A DNA stretch of 13,274 nt from Saprospiraceae bacterium (GTDB lineage Bacteria > Bacteroidota > Bacteroidia > Chitinophagales > Saprospiraceae). The notes under the pieces are model-generated. The model had not been told where the DNA came from. It did not search any database and saw only the letters and a list, made by a program, of their open reading frames with translations. The position numbers and the translations under genes are program-made. Below, piece after piece: positions 6,745-13,274 of the stretch (positions within the stretch are counted from its first letter, which is position 1; every line of letters starts with the position of its first letter). The stretch spans positions 1 through 13,274 of the forward strand of contig JABDJM010000155.1 of assembly GCA_013002475.1 (NCBI GenBank). Reading direction: 5' to 3'.

Positions 6745-7890
6745 ATGAAATTTGAATCTAAAGTAATCCATGCGGGGATCAAACCAGATCCAAGCACCGG
6801 GGCCATTATGACCCCCATTTTCCAAACTTCCACATATGTACAGGATGGAGTAGGGAAACATAAAGGATTTGAATACGCCCGAACCGGGAATCCGACAAGA
6901 TCCGTCCTGGAGGAAAACCTGGCCGCTTTGGAAAATGGTAAATATGGTATCTGTTATAGTAGCGGGTTGGCCGCTATGGATGCTGTGATGCAAATGTTGG
7001 AGCCCGGTGATGAGATCATCGCCACCAATGATCTATACGGTGGATCATACCGGCAGATTACCAAAGTTCATCATCGGTATGGCATCAAATCGAAGTTTGT
7101 GGACATGTCCAGGGTTTCGGACGTGAAAAGACGTTTTGGGAAAAAGACCAAAATGATTTGGATCGAAACTCCCACCAATCCGATGTTGAATATTGTAGAC
7201 ATCAAGGCGATTTCAAAAATAGCCAAGGAAAAGGGTGCCATAGTTGTAGTGGATAATACTTTCGCTTCACCTTATCTTCAGACCCCGCTGGACCTAGGAG
7301 CAGATATCGTTGTTCATTCAGCCACTAAATATTTAGGGGGACATTCAGATGTTATCCTTGGGGCTGCCGTAGTAAAGAAAAAGGCATTTGCCGATCAGTT
7401 GCATTTCACGCAGAATGCTGTGGGTGCTATTCCTGGTCCCCAGGATTGTTTCTTGACCCTTAGAGGAATCAAGACATTGCACCTGCGGGTTGAAAGAGCT
7501 TGTAAGAATGCAAAAAAGATCGCTAAGTACCTTCAGCGCCATCCCAAAGTATCAAAGGTCTATTACCCAGGCTTCAAGGAGCATCCCGGGCATGAAATAG
7601 CCAAAGCTCAAATGCGCGATTTTGGGGCCATGGTCAGTTTTGATCTTGTTCAGGACAGGATCAGCGTTGCAAAGAAAGTTCTTCAGGGAACCCACATGTT
7701 CTCACTCGCTGAATCTCTAGGAGGTGTGGAATCTCTTATTGGTCATCCGGCCACAATGACCCATGCCTCTATACCAAAGCCCGAAAGGCTAAAAGTGGGC
7801 TTGACAGATTCTTTAATCCGGTTGAGTATAGGTGTTGAGCATGCGGATGATCTTATGGAAGACCTGGAGAATGCTTTTATGGAGATCTAG
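6745..7890 (+). CDS. PLP-dependent cystathionine gamma-synthase/gamma-lyase family enzyme
   Basis: Cys/Met metabolism PLP enzyme of the transsulfuration family. It is expected to make or cleave cystathionine, or to act on related gamma-substituted amino acids, in the cytoplasm. The cofactor lysine is Lys195 in VVHSATKYLGGHSDV. Other family residues are Tyr44 and Arg46 in EYARTGNPT (phosphate contacts from the neighbouring subunit), SSG at 72-74, Tyr98 in DLYGG and Asp170 in VVVDNTFASPY. The C-terminal AESLGGVESLIGHPATMTHA is standard. At 381 residues it is full length. Cystathionine gamma-synthase (metB), gamma-lyase and O-acetylhomoserine or methionine gamma-lyase relatives share all these motifs, so the exact reaction is open. 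It begins 17 bases after the transketolase C-subunit with no visible promoter, so it is probably co-transcribed. A GC-rich hairpin follows. Confidence 0.93.
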   Translation: MKFESKVIHAGIKPDPSTGAIMTPIFQTSTYVQDGVGKHKGFEYARTGNPTRSVLEENLAALENGKYGICYSSGLAAMDAVMQMLEPGDEIIATNDLYGGSYRQITKVHHRYGIKSKFVDMSRVSDVKRRFGKKTKMIWIETPTNPMLNIVDIKAISKIAKEKGAIVVVDNTFASPYLQTPLDLGADIVVHSATKYLGGHSDVILGAAVVKKKAFADQLHFTQNAVGAIPGPQDCFLTLRGIKTLHLRVERACKNAKKIAKYLQRHPKVSKVYYPGFKEHPGHEIAKAQMRDFGAMVSFDLVQDRISVAKKVLQGTHMFSLAESLGGVESLIGHPATMTHASIPKPERLKVGLTDSLIRLSIGVEHADDLMEDLENAFMEI

Positions 7891-7920
7891 TTTGGATAAG
7901 AATTGACTCTTTAGGGCTCG

Positions 7921-7948
7921 CGCCACCCGTCTTTCAAGGCGGGTGGCG
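7921..7948 (+). terminator. GC-rich hairpin after the PLP enzyme, probable terminator
   Basis: CGCCACCCG (7921-7929) pairs perfectly with CGGGTGGCG (7940-7948). The stem extends inward by three more pairs (one G-U) to a 4-base loop. It lies 30 bases after the stop codon. The following bases (TTGGTCGTTATAT) lack a proper T run, so termination may be inefficient or factor-assisted. Confidence 0.55.
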
Positions 7949-8184
7949 TTGGTCGTTATATCGTACCTGGACATTCTTGAAGAATAGAGAGAGTCCACCA
8001 AAAAACCGAACCCTCGCCAATCTCGGCAAATCTTCCCTAAAAAAAATATCGTCCCACATCTATTTCAAAATCAAGCTGTTAACCATCAAGAGAAATATTT
8101 TTTTCAGAAATCTTTATGGAATTTTAGGAGGGCCGACGTCCATGTTGCGAAATCAATTTTTCAATCACACAAAATTTTGCAGAA
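7949..8184. other. Non-coding gap before the PUR-domain gene
   Basis: This A/T-rich stretch holds no convincing complete gene. I see no perfect TAnnTTTG promoter element; the nearest is TATTTTTT at 8096-8103, with no good -33 partner. Two small features stand out: a 13-base palindrome ATTCTTGAAGAAT at 7973-7985, and a perfect AGGAGG at 8126-8131 leading into a short ORF described separately. A frame with a TTG start at 7977 runs through here but has an unnatural composition and overlaps the PUR start, so I do not call it. Confidence 0.5.
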
Positions 8185-8213
8185 ATGGACAACAAGAATG
8201 TCATTCACACTGA
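8142..8213 (+). promoter_or_regulatory. Possible leader ORF (23 codons) overlapping the PUR gene start
   Basis: An ATG at 8142 lies 10 bases after a perfect AGGAGG (8126-8131). The frame runs 23 codons to a TGA at 8211-8213 and overlaps the first 29 bases of the PUR gene in another frame. Strong Shine-Dalgarno sequences are unusual in this window, which is why I note it. The encoded peptide resembles nothing I know. It could be chance, or a translational control element. Confidence 0.22.
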
Positions 8214-8628
8214 GCAAGTCTCAACTAACAACAAAACTTTCTTCTTTGACTTGAAAGAATCCAAGTCCGGAGGAAACTACCTAAAGATCACTCAATCAAG
8301 GATCGTTGATGAGGATCAAAGAGAGCGCACCAGTATGATTCTTTTTGAAAGAGACCTACCCAAATTTGGGAACGCCCTTTTCAATTCCCTCATGGCCTTT
8401 CAGGGGAGAACGGAAGAAGACAGGGAAGCTTTTCGAACTGCTATTCAGTCGAAGCATCCAAATGCCTTCACTCCCTGGTCAAAAGAAGATGAAGAGCAGT
8501 TAGCTCATCTTTTTGAAGCAGGCTATGATGTAGAAGATCTGTCCCAAAAACTCCAGCGTAATGTTGGCGGGATCAAAGCCCGAATAAAAAAAATGGGACT
8601 GATCGGAGAAATTACTGCTGAAGCTTAA
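8185..8628 (+). CDS. PUR-domain nucleic-acid-binding protein with C-terminal helix-turn-helix-like segment
   Basis: Predicted single-stranded DNA/RNA-binding protein of the bacterial PUR-alpha-like (DUF3276) group. Residues 11-72 carry the PUR repeat pattern: a strand with KTFFFDLKES (17-26), a second with NYLKITQSRI (31-40), then SMILFERDLPKFGNALFNSL (50-69) as strand plus amphipathic helix. Bacterial PUR proteins are usually about 80-130 residues. This one has 147, because a charged linker (about 73-95) leads to FTPWSKEDEEQLAHLFEAGY (95-114) and LSQKLQRNVGGIKARIKKMGL (119-139). That segment resembles the small SANT/HTH-like domains found at the ends of some bacterial helicases. The ATG at 8185 is the only in-frame start after an upstream TAG at 8125-8127. 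There is no Shine-Dalgarno sequence. It has a strong terminator of its own. Its targets are unknown. Confidence 0.82.
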   Translation: MDNKNVIHTEQVSTNNKTFFFDLKESKSGGNYLKITQSRIVDEDQRERTSMILFERDLPKFGNALFNSLMAFQGRTEEDREAFRTAIQSKHPNAFTPWSKEDEEQLAHLFEAGYDVEDLSQKLQRNVGGIKARIKKMGLIGEITAEA

Positions 8629-8632
8629 AACT

Positions 8633-8666
8633 AAGGGGAGAGCCTACCGGGCTCTCCCCTTTTTTT
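8633..8666 (+). terminator. Intrinsic terminator between the PUR gene and radC
   Basis: A perfect 12-bp stem, AAGGGGAGAGCC (8633-8644) with GGCTCTCCCCTT (8650-8661), has a 5-base loop and ends in a run of seven T (8660-8666). It starts 5 bases after the PUR stop. Its T run ends only 5 bases before the radC start codon. Confidence 0.93.
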
Positions 8667-8671
8667 CGATC

Positions 8672-9373
8672 ATGAATTTAAAAACATCCAACTCTATAAA
8701 GTATTGGGCAGAGGAAGACAGGCCTCGGGAGAAAATGGTTAGGCTTGGCCGCCATAATCTTACCAATGCAGAACTTCTGGCCATCCTTTTGAAAACAGGG
8801 ACCCAAGAAAATTCAGCCCTGGATATTGCAAAACAGGTAATGCGTTCTTATGATGAGAACCTAACCAACCTGGGAAAAGTACAGCTTGACGAGCTGACAA
8901 CCTTTCGGGGCATTGGACAGACCAAAGCGATCACCATCCTGGCTGCTATTGAACTGGGTAGAAGAAGGCAACAAAGCGAAGCGTCAAAGAATACACTGAT
9001 CAATAAATCACAATCCTGTTATGATTTATTAGGTCCTCAGCTGGCCGATTTACCTCATGAAGAGTTTTGGATCATCTTGTTAAACAGGGCCAACCGCGTG
9101 CTAACTAAAGAATGTGTAAGCCGGGGAGGAATTTCCGGGACCCTGGTCGATGCGAAAATTATCTTCAGAAGAGCCCTGGCTTCTTCAGCTTCGGGCGTTG
9201 TTCTGATGCATAATCATCCCTCCGGAAATCCTAAGCCTAGTGAAATGGATATCCGCCTCACACGAAGACTTTCACAAGCAGGCAAACTACTAGATATCAA
9301 AGTTTGGGATCACCTAATTATTGCAGGAGAGGGATACACCAGTTTTATGGATGAAGGGCTTATGACCTTTTAG
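8672..9373 (+). CDS. radC: RadC family JAB/MPN-domain protein
   Basis: Member of the RadC (UPF0758) family. Despite the name, a direct role in DNA repair is unproven; the JAB fold suggests a metal-dependent hydrolase. The N-terminal part (8-60) has the family opener SIKYWAEEDRPREKM and the LTNAELLAILLKTGT motif. A helix-hairpin-helix-like FRGIGQTKAITILAAIELGRR (78-98) follows. The C-terminal JAB domain (about 108-233) has Glu130/131 and the metal-binding HNHPSGNPKPSEMD (His180, His182, Asp193), all intact. At 233 residues it is full length. The ATG at 8672 is the only start that keeps the conserved N-terminus. It lies 5 bases after a terminator's T run, so there is no room for a normal promoter and leader between them. 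Confidence 0.95.
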   Translation: MNLKTSNSIKYWAEEDRPREKMVRLGRHNLTNAELLAILLKTGTQENSALDIAKQVMRSYDENLTNLGKVQLDELTTFRGIGQTKAITILAAIELGRRRQQSEASKNTLINKSQSCYDLLGPQLADLPHEEFWIILLNRANRVLTKECVSRGGISGTLVDAKIIFRRALASSASGVVLMHNHPSGNPKPSEMDIRLTRRLSQAGKLLDIKVWDHLIIAGEGYTSFMDEGLMTF

Positions 9374-9393
9374 CCTTATAGCATTCAAAACAG

Positions 9394-9401
9394 TACCTTT
9401 G
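9394..9401 (+). promoter_or_regulatory. Possible -7 promoter element for the ABC exporter gene
   Basis: TACCTTTG matches TAnnTTTG and lies 39 bases before the ABC exporter start, giving a leader of about 30 bases. No good -33 TTTG is visible at 19-21 bases upstream, where the end of radC is found. I rely on the -7 match and the position only. Confidence 0.4.
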
Positions 9402-9439
9402 GCCTTCATTCCCTTTGGGACCCTTTTATAGGAACATTA

Positions 9440-11194
9440 ATGGAGCCCGGAAAAGCTTTTGATTATCAACTTTTAGGAAGGGTATTGCGACTTGCAATAC
9501 CTTTTAAGCGGATACTAATTTTCGCTTGCATACTGGCTGTGGTCCTTGCTCCATTATCCGCGTTAAGGCCATACCTGATCCAGGTTCTTGTGGATGATTA
9601 CATTTTCAAATTTGATGTCCCGGGCATGGGAAAGATGGCCTTTTTCATCTTCCTAGTCTTAATCGCCGAATCAGCCCTTCAGTATTTCTTTATCTACAAT
9701 ACAAATCTCCTTGGACAATCGGTGATCCGGGATTTGAGAGTAAGAGTGTTCGATCATGTTACCTCTCTTAAGTTGACCTATTTTGATCGTACTCCAATTG
9801 GTACTTCAACGACACGGACGATTAATGATATCGAGACCATAAATACGGTTTTCACGCAAGGGGCCATTACCATTGTCGCAGACCTGTTGACTTTATTTGC
9901 TGTCTTGGGTGTCATGATGTACACGAGTTGGAAATTGACATTGATCTGCCTGACCACGATGCCATTCCTGATCATCGCCACCTATATTTTTAAGGAAAAG
10001 GTAAAGTCTGCTTTCCAAATAGTCCGGACTCAGGTGTCAAAAATGAATGCCTTTCTTCAGGAGAGAATAACCGGTATGCGGATCGTCCAGATATTTAATG
10101 CGGAAGATCGGGAAATGAAAAAGTTCAAGAAGATCAACCGGGAATACACACAGGCGAATCTTGACTCGATATTTTACTACGCAACTTTTTTTCCAGTTGT
10201 GGAGATCATCTCGGCCGCCAGTTTGGGACTTATGGTATGGTGGGGAGCAAGAGGTGTAATAAGTGATCAGGTTACTTTAGGTGCACTGGTAGCTTTTCCG
10301 ATTTATCTCTCAATGTTGTTCAGACCGATTCGGATGCTCGCTGATAAATTTAACACGCTGCAAATGGGGCTGGTAGCTTCCGAAAGAGTTTTCCGATTGC
10401 TGGACCGTAAAGATCAGATCCCCAATGTGGGCAGTATTAAGGTTGATGAAATAGATGGGGAAGTTGCCTTTGACGATGTAAGCTTTGCCTACAATGAAAG
10501 AAACTTTGTACTTCATAATGTCAGTTTTAAGATTCCTGCCGGAGAGACATTGGCTATTGTGGGAAGCACCGGATCTGGTAAATCCACGATAATAAATTTG
10601 CTGAATCGCTTCTATGATATTCAGAAAGGGCAGATCCTCATTGATGGCTCGGATCTGAAAGATTTTGAGTTGGCAAACCTTCGAAATCATATTGGTCTTG
10701 TACTTCAGGATGTAGTTTTATTTACAGGCTCTGTCCTGGAAAATATTACACTGAGGCATCCGGGCATAAGCCGCGAAGCGGCGATTCAGGCTTCTAAAAT
10801 GATCGGGGCTCATGAGTTCATTGAGAAATTGCCAGGAGGTTACGATCATGCTCTAATGGAAAGAGGTTCAACATTATCCATGGGCCAGCGACAGCTTATC
10901 AGCTTTGTGAGGGCTCTTGTTTTTGATCCAAGTATCTTGGTCCTTGATGAAGCGACCTCTTCGATTGATCCGGAAACCGAGTCAGTGATCCAGTTCGCCA
11001 TTGAGAAGTTGATCTCTCAAAGGACCTCTATCATTATTGCACATCGGCTTTCCACTATCCGTCATGCCCACAAAATTATGGTCCTTGATAAGGGGCGGGT
11101 TATAGAATACGGAGCTCATGATGAGTTAATGCAGATTGAAGGAGGCCACTATCGGGAGCTATTTGAAATGCAATTTTTTGCCAGCACGGGGTAA
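9440..11194 (+). CDS. ABC exporter half-transporter (MsbA/multidrug type)
   Basis: Inner-membrane exporter with the membrane domain fused to the ATPase, working as a dimer. The membrane domain covers about 1-320, with hydrophobic helices near 24-48, 66-86, 145-163, 165-183, 250-268 and 278-297. The ATPase domain (about 340-580) has Walker A GSTGSGKST (375-383, Lys381), the Q-loop Gln423, Walker B ILVLDEATSS (499-508) with catalytic Glu504, and the switch His535 in IIAHRLSTI. The signature is LSMGQRQL (479-486) in place of the usual LSGGQ. At 584 residues it is full length. Candidate cargoes are lipid A, other lipids or drugs; none can be assigned from sequence. It is followed by a 118-base gap and two envelope-type genes in the same direction. 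No second exporter subunit is adjacent, so a homodimer or a distant partner is possible. Confidence 0.94.
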   Translation: MEPGKAFDYQLLGRVLRLAIPFKRILIFACILAVVLAPLSALRPYLIQVLVDDYIFKFDVPGMGKMAFFIFLVLIAESALQYFFIYNTNLLGQSVIRDLRVRVFDHVTSLKLTYFDRTPIGTSTTRTINDIETINTVFTQGAITIVADLLTLFAVLGVMMYTSWKLTLICLTTMPFLIIATYIFKEKVKSAFQIVRTQVSKMNAFLQERITGMRIVQIFNAEDREMKKFKKINREYTQANLDSIFYYATFFPVVEIISAASLGLMVWWGARGVISDQVTLGALVAFPIYLSMLFRPIRMLADKFNTLQMGLVASERVFRLLDRKDQIPNVGSIKVDEIDGEVAFDDVSFAYNERNFVLHNVSFKIPAGETLAIVGSTGSGKSTIINLLNRFYDIQKGQILIDGSDLKDFELANLRNHIGLVLQDVVLFTGSVLENITLRHPGISREAAIQASKMIGAHEFIEKLPGGYDHALMERGSTLSMGQRQLISFVRALVFDPSILVLDEATSSIDPETESVIQFAIEKLISQRTSIIIAHRLSTIRHAHKIMVLDKGRVIEYGAHDELMQIEGGHYRELFEMQFFASTG

Positions 11195-11312
11195 TGAGTT
11201 CTCACCCCATCGACTATTTTTCTCTATTTGTCGTTAAATCTTTGACTTTGGGTCTCGCAAGCCCATTTTTACAGAACCATAATGAATTCCGTTTAGTTAT
11301 AAAGAAAAAACA

Positions 11313-11765
11313 ATGATCCGTAGAGTTGAAATGAATCCGCTTAATTCCATTGCCAGTTTGGTGTTTACTGTATTGGTTTTGGTAGGATTGTTTTTTCTGG
11401 TAAAAGGCTTTTTTACGCTCCTTGGCTTTCTAACGCCAGCCCTATTGATCGGAGCTGCTATCCTTAATTGGCGTGTTTTTCCCGACTATGCAAAATGGGT
11501 TTGGAATCAGTTGAAGACCAATCTTCCTGTTGGTGTGATCTCGATAGTCCTTTCTGCAATTTTCTTCCCAGTACTGGCTGGCTTCTTATGCTTTAAAGCC
11601 TACATGCGATATAAATCCAACAAGACCTTTAGTGACCTGGAACAGGACAGGGAAAATGAATTTATTGATTACGAAGAGGTAGATGTGGAACACAGTGAGC
11701 CTTTTGAACTTCCTCCTCTTGAAAAGACAAAAGAAAGCACTGAGTACGACGGTCTTTTTGAGTAA
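11313..11765 (+). CDS. Small membrane protein of unknown function (150 aa)
   Basis: I do not recognise the family. The protein has three hydrophobic segments (about 12-31, 33-52 and 71-95). The loop between the second and third is rich in tryptophan and basic residues (LNWRVFPDYAKWVWNQLK, 51-68). A soluble, strongly acidic tail follows (about 105-150, with EENEF-like and EEVDVEHSEP stretches, ending DGLFE). The tail is probably cytoplasmic, but I cannot fix the topology. An in-frame ATG at 11331 (MNPLN) is an alternative start that would remove the odd MIRRVE opening. The glycosyltransferase gene starts 21 bases after its stop, so the two are probably co-transcribed. The 118 bases upstream hold no clear promoter or strong hairpin. 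Confidence 0.75.
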   Translation: MIRRVEMNPLNSIASLVFTVLVLVGLFFLVKGFFTLLGFLTPALLIGAAILNWRVFPDYAKWVWNQLKTNLPVGVISIVLSAIFFPVLAGFLCFKAYMRYKSNKTFSDLEQDRENEFIDYEEVDVEHSEPFELPPLEKTKESTEYDGLFE

Positions 11766-11786
11766 GCATTTCCGTAATTTTCGGCC

Positions 11787-12932
11787 ATGCTCTGGCCAAC
11801 TTTCATTTTTTGGGGATTGACGATCCTAAGTTTTATCTGTGGCCTGGCCTATCTGACCATCCAACTTAAAATTCGCAACACCTGGCATTCCATCCCAACA
11901 GATCCTCTAGACAAATCTTTTGTTCCCAGGCGAAAATATTCAGTGATCATAGCAGCGAGGAATGAAGCCGAAAACATAGTCCCTTGTATTAAGAGCATCC
12001 TTAACTCAAATTTTCCAGCTGAGCAATTTGAAGTGATGGTGGTAGATGACCATTCTGAAGATGAAACTATCCAAAGCCTTGAGGCAATACAGGACTCCAG
12101 ATTAAGGGTGCTGTCCCTTCAGAGTGGCGAGGGAAAAAAGGCTGCTATTCAGCAAGGCATCCAATCGTCCGAGGGTGATTGGATTGTAACAACTGATGCT
12201 GATTGTATTTGGGATGATCAGAGCCTCCAATTAATTGCTCAAAAGGCAGAGGGAGAAAACTTCAAATGCATTACCGGGCCGGTGTTGGTTGGGCAGGCAG
12301 AGAATTTCATTGAAAGATTTCAGGAGATGGATTTCATGGGTACGATGGTCGTAACAGGATCAGGTATCCACCGGAAAACCACTTACCTGGCAAATGGAGC
12401 TTTTCTTGCTTATCCAAAAAAAATGTTCATAGATCTTGGGGGGTTTAAAGGGGACAAAAATTATGCTTCAGGGGATGACATTCTTTTTCTGCAAAAAATT
12501 GCTCGGGATTACCCCGGCAGTATCAGCTTTATAAAAAACCCGGACCATGTTGTAAGGACAAAAGCTGAGCCTAATTTCAAATCATTTTTTCAACAACGAC
12601 TCCGCTGGGCCAGCAAAACGAATGCCTTCCCAAACAAGTCTACCTGGTGGGTCATGGTGCTTGTATTTTTGAATAGTTTCTTCCTGGTCATGACCTTCCT
12701 AATGGGAGTCGGGGGGTTTGGAAAAATGATCCTGGTGTTTTTATTTCTATTGATCAATAAATGGGTCGCTGATGGACTAGTTCTTCAATCCGCATCTCGA
12801 TTTTATTCTAAACCATTGAGAACTTTTCAGTTTCTGGGAGGGAGTATTTTTCATGCTTTTTACATTACCCTGATTGGGATTAGAGTTCAATTTCCTGTTT
12901 CCTATAATTGGAAGGGAAGAGTTACCCGATAA
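11787..12932 (+). CDS. Membrane-anchored family-2 glycosyltransferase
   Basis: Inverting glycosyltransferase of the GT-A fold, expected to use a nucleotide-sugar on the cytoplasmic face of the inner membrane for polysaccharide or glycolipid synthesis. One helix (about 5-27) precedes the catalytic domain (about 50-275), and two to three helices follow (about 287-308, 312-330 and 351-368). Catalytic motifs in order: SVIIAARNEAENI (52-64), VVDDHSEDET (85-94, nucleotide-binding aspartates), DAD (137-139, metal), ASGDD (227-231) and QRLRW (270-274), the QxxRW motif of processive synthases and their relatives. The 381-residue length and NWKGR ending suit the family. The product is unknown. It follows the small membrane protein by 21 bases. 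Its 3' end overlaps a convergent gene by 11 bases. Confidence 0.92.
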   Translation: MLWPTFIFWGLTILSFICGLAYLTIQLKIRNTWHSIPTDPLDKSFVPRRKYSVIIAARNEAENIVPCIKSILNSNFPAEQFEVMVVDDHSEDETIQSLEAIQDSRLRVLSLQSGEGKKAAIQQGIQSSEGDWIVTTDADCIWDDQSLQLIAQKAEGENFKCITGPVLVGQAENFIERFQEMDFMGTMVVTGSGIHRKTTYLANGAFLAYPKKMFIDLGGFKGDKNYASGDDILFLQKIARDYPGSISFIKNPDHVVRTKAEPNFKSFFQQRLRWASKTNAFPNKSTWWVMVLVFLNSFFLVMTFLMGVGGFGKMILVFLFLLINKWVADGLVLQSASRFYSKPLRTFQFLGGSIFHAFYITLIGIRVQFPVSYNWKGRVTR

Positions 12933-13274
12933 CAGTCAGACCCGCTGGAACATTATCACTTTTAGACATTATCCGAAGACTAACGGGAGAACTGGTTTCC
13001 AACTTTTTGAAAGCATCGAAAATTTTGCCTTCGAAATCTGATCTCTCCCGGATTTCAATTTGGCCCTCCAATTCTATGAGGAGCCAATATTCAATTGTTG
13101 AACTTTGAAGTGCCATTCGCCAAAAGCCCCAGTCCCGCCTTCGGCTCCACCACGGGAATATTTTCGATACTATTGGCACAAGATTCCGAAACCACCATCG
13201 ACGTTCATAGAATTGATTGACTACCCTGATCAGTTTAAGTGAGTCCAGTAATTTCTCGCAATATTCTTCAATGG
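12922..13274 (-). CDS. Unrecognised protein, C-terminal part only (enters from the right edge)
   Basis: The minus-strand frame is open from the window edge to a TAA at 12922-12924, giving 116 visible residues; the start lies outside. The codons look like real coding sequence and match the style of neighbouring genes. The opposite-strand frames here are short. Visible features are a Trp/Arg-rich stretch (YERRWWFRNLVP, then FPWWSRRRDWGFWRM) that could sit at a membrane surface or bind nucleic acid, then a mostly charged helical region (EYWLLIELEGQIEIRERS, then GKIFDAFKKLE). A GTG at 13177-13179 could serve as an internal start, but the continuing open frame argues against it. I cannot name a family. 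It overlaps the glycosyltransferase stop by 11 bases in convergent arrangement. Confidence 0.65.
   Translation of the reverse strand, partial: IEEYCEKLLDSLKLIRVVNQFYERRWWFRNLVPIVSKIFPWWSRRRDWGFWRMALQSSTIEYWLLIELEGQIEIRERSDFEGKIFDAFKKLETSSPVSLRIMSKSDNVPAGLTVIG

Noticed and set aside
7977..8213. Minor plus-strand frame of 78 codons with a TTG start
   Set aside because: Its composition is Lys/Asn/Phe-rich in the way non-coding AT-rich DNA translates. It has a weak start and overlaps the well-supported PUR gene. Only its last 23 codons, led by AGGAGG, are kept as a possible leader ORF.
11188..11208. Weak GGGGT...ACCCC inverted repeat after the ABC exporter gene
   Set aside because: It has only five paired bases and an 11-base loop overlapping the stop codon, and the T-rich tract begins several bases downstream. 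It is too weak to call a terminator.
1..13274. Defence system, prophage, transposon or CRISPR array
   Set aside because: I found no spaced direct repeats, transposase or integrase motifs, or toxin-antitoxin-like gene pairs. RadC homologues occur on mobile elements, but here the gene sits among housekeeping genes.

Overview
The window looks like an ordinary chromosomal stretch of a Bacteroidota bacterium. The evidence is threefold. Start codons mostly lack Shine-Dalgarno sequences and sit behind A-rich leaders. Several genes are preceded by the Bacteroidota promoter -7 consensus TAnnTTTG. The protein set also fits the phylum: a PUR-domain (DUF3276-type) nucleic-acid-binding protein, a transketolase split into two genes, a tiny Cys-lipoprotein, and OppB/OppC permeases with large extra segments. 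I cannot place it reliably below phylum. I see no rRNA, tRNA, insertion sequence, CRISPR array, integrase or phage gene.

Layout from left to right. Positions 1-4061 (+) hold an ABC peptide/solute importer: the C-terminal part of a family-5 binding protein (cut by the window edge), a DppB/OppB-type permease and a DppC/OppC-type permease, closely packed, with a 4-base ATGA overlap between the two permeases. No ATPase gene is visible. A 66-codon lipoprotein gene (4058-4258, -) converges on this operon. Between it and the next gene lies a stretch of helically spaced A-tracts leading to a well-formed promoter for an HU-type nucleoid protein (4490-4762, +), which ends in a strong hairpin terminator.

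Positions 4880-7890 (+) look like one transcription unit: transketolase N-half, transketolase C-half (3 bases apart), then a PLP-dependent Cys/Met-metabolism enzyme of the cystathionine gamma-synthase/lyase type, closed by a GC-rich hairpin. After a 294-base gap comes a PUR-domain protein with an added C-terminal helix-turn-helix-like segment (8185-8628). An intrinsic terminator then sits only 5 bases before radC (8672-9373). Next come a full-length ABC exporter half-transporter (9440-11194), a small three-helix membrane protein of unknown function (11313-11765) and a family-2 glycosyltransferase with membrane anchors (11787-12932). A minus-strand gene of unknown function enters from the right edge and overlaps the glycosyltransferase 3' end by 11 bases.

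Most of this is housekeeping: uptake of peptides or similar solutes, pentose-phosphate carbon transfer, sulfur amino-acid metabolism, nucleoid structure and envelope assembly. I found no obvious new defence or mobile system. The points most worth a second look are the PUR-HTH fusion with a possible Shine-Dalgarno-led upstream ORF overlapping its start, the extra membrane segments in the OppC-type permease, the curved-DNA-like region before the HU gene, and the terminator abutting radC.
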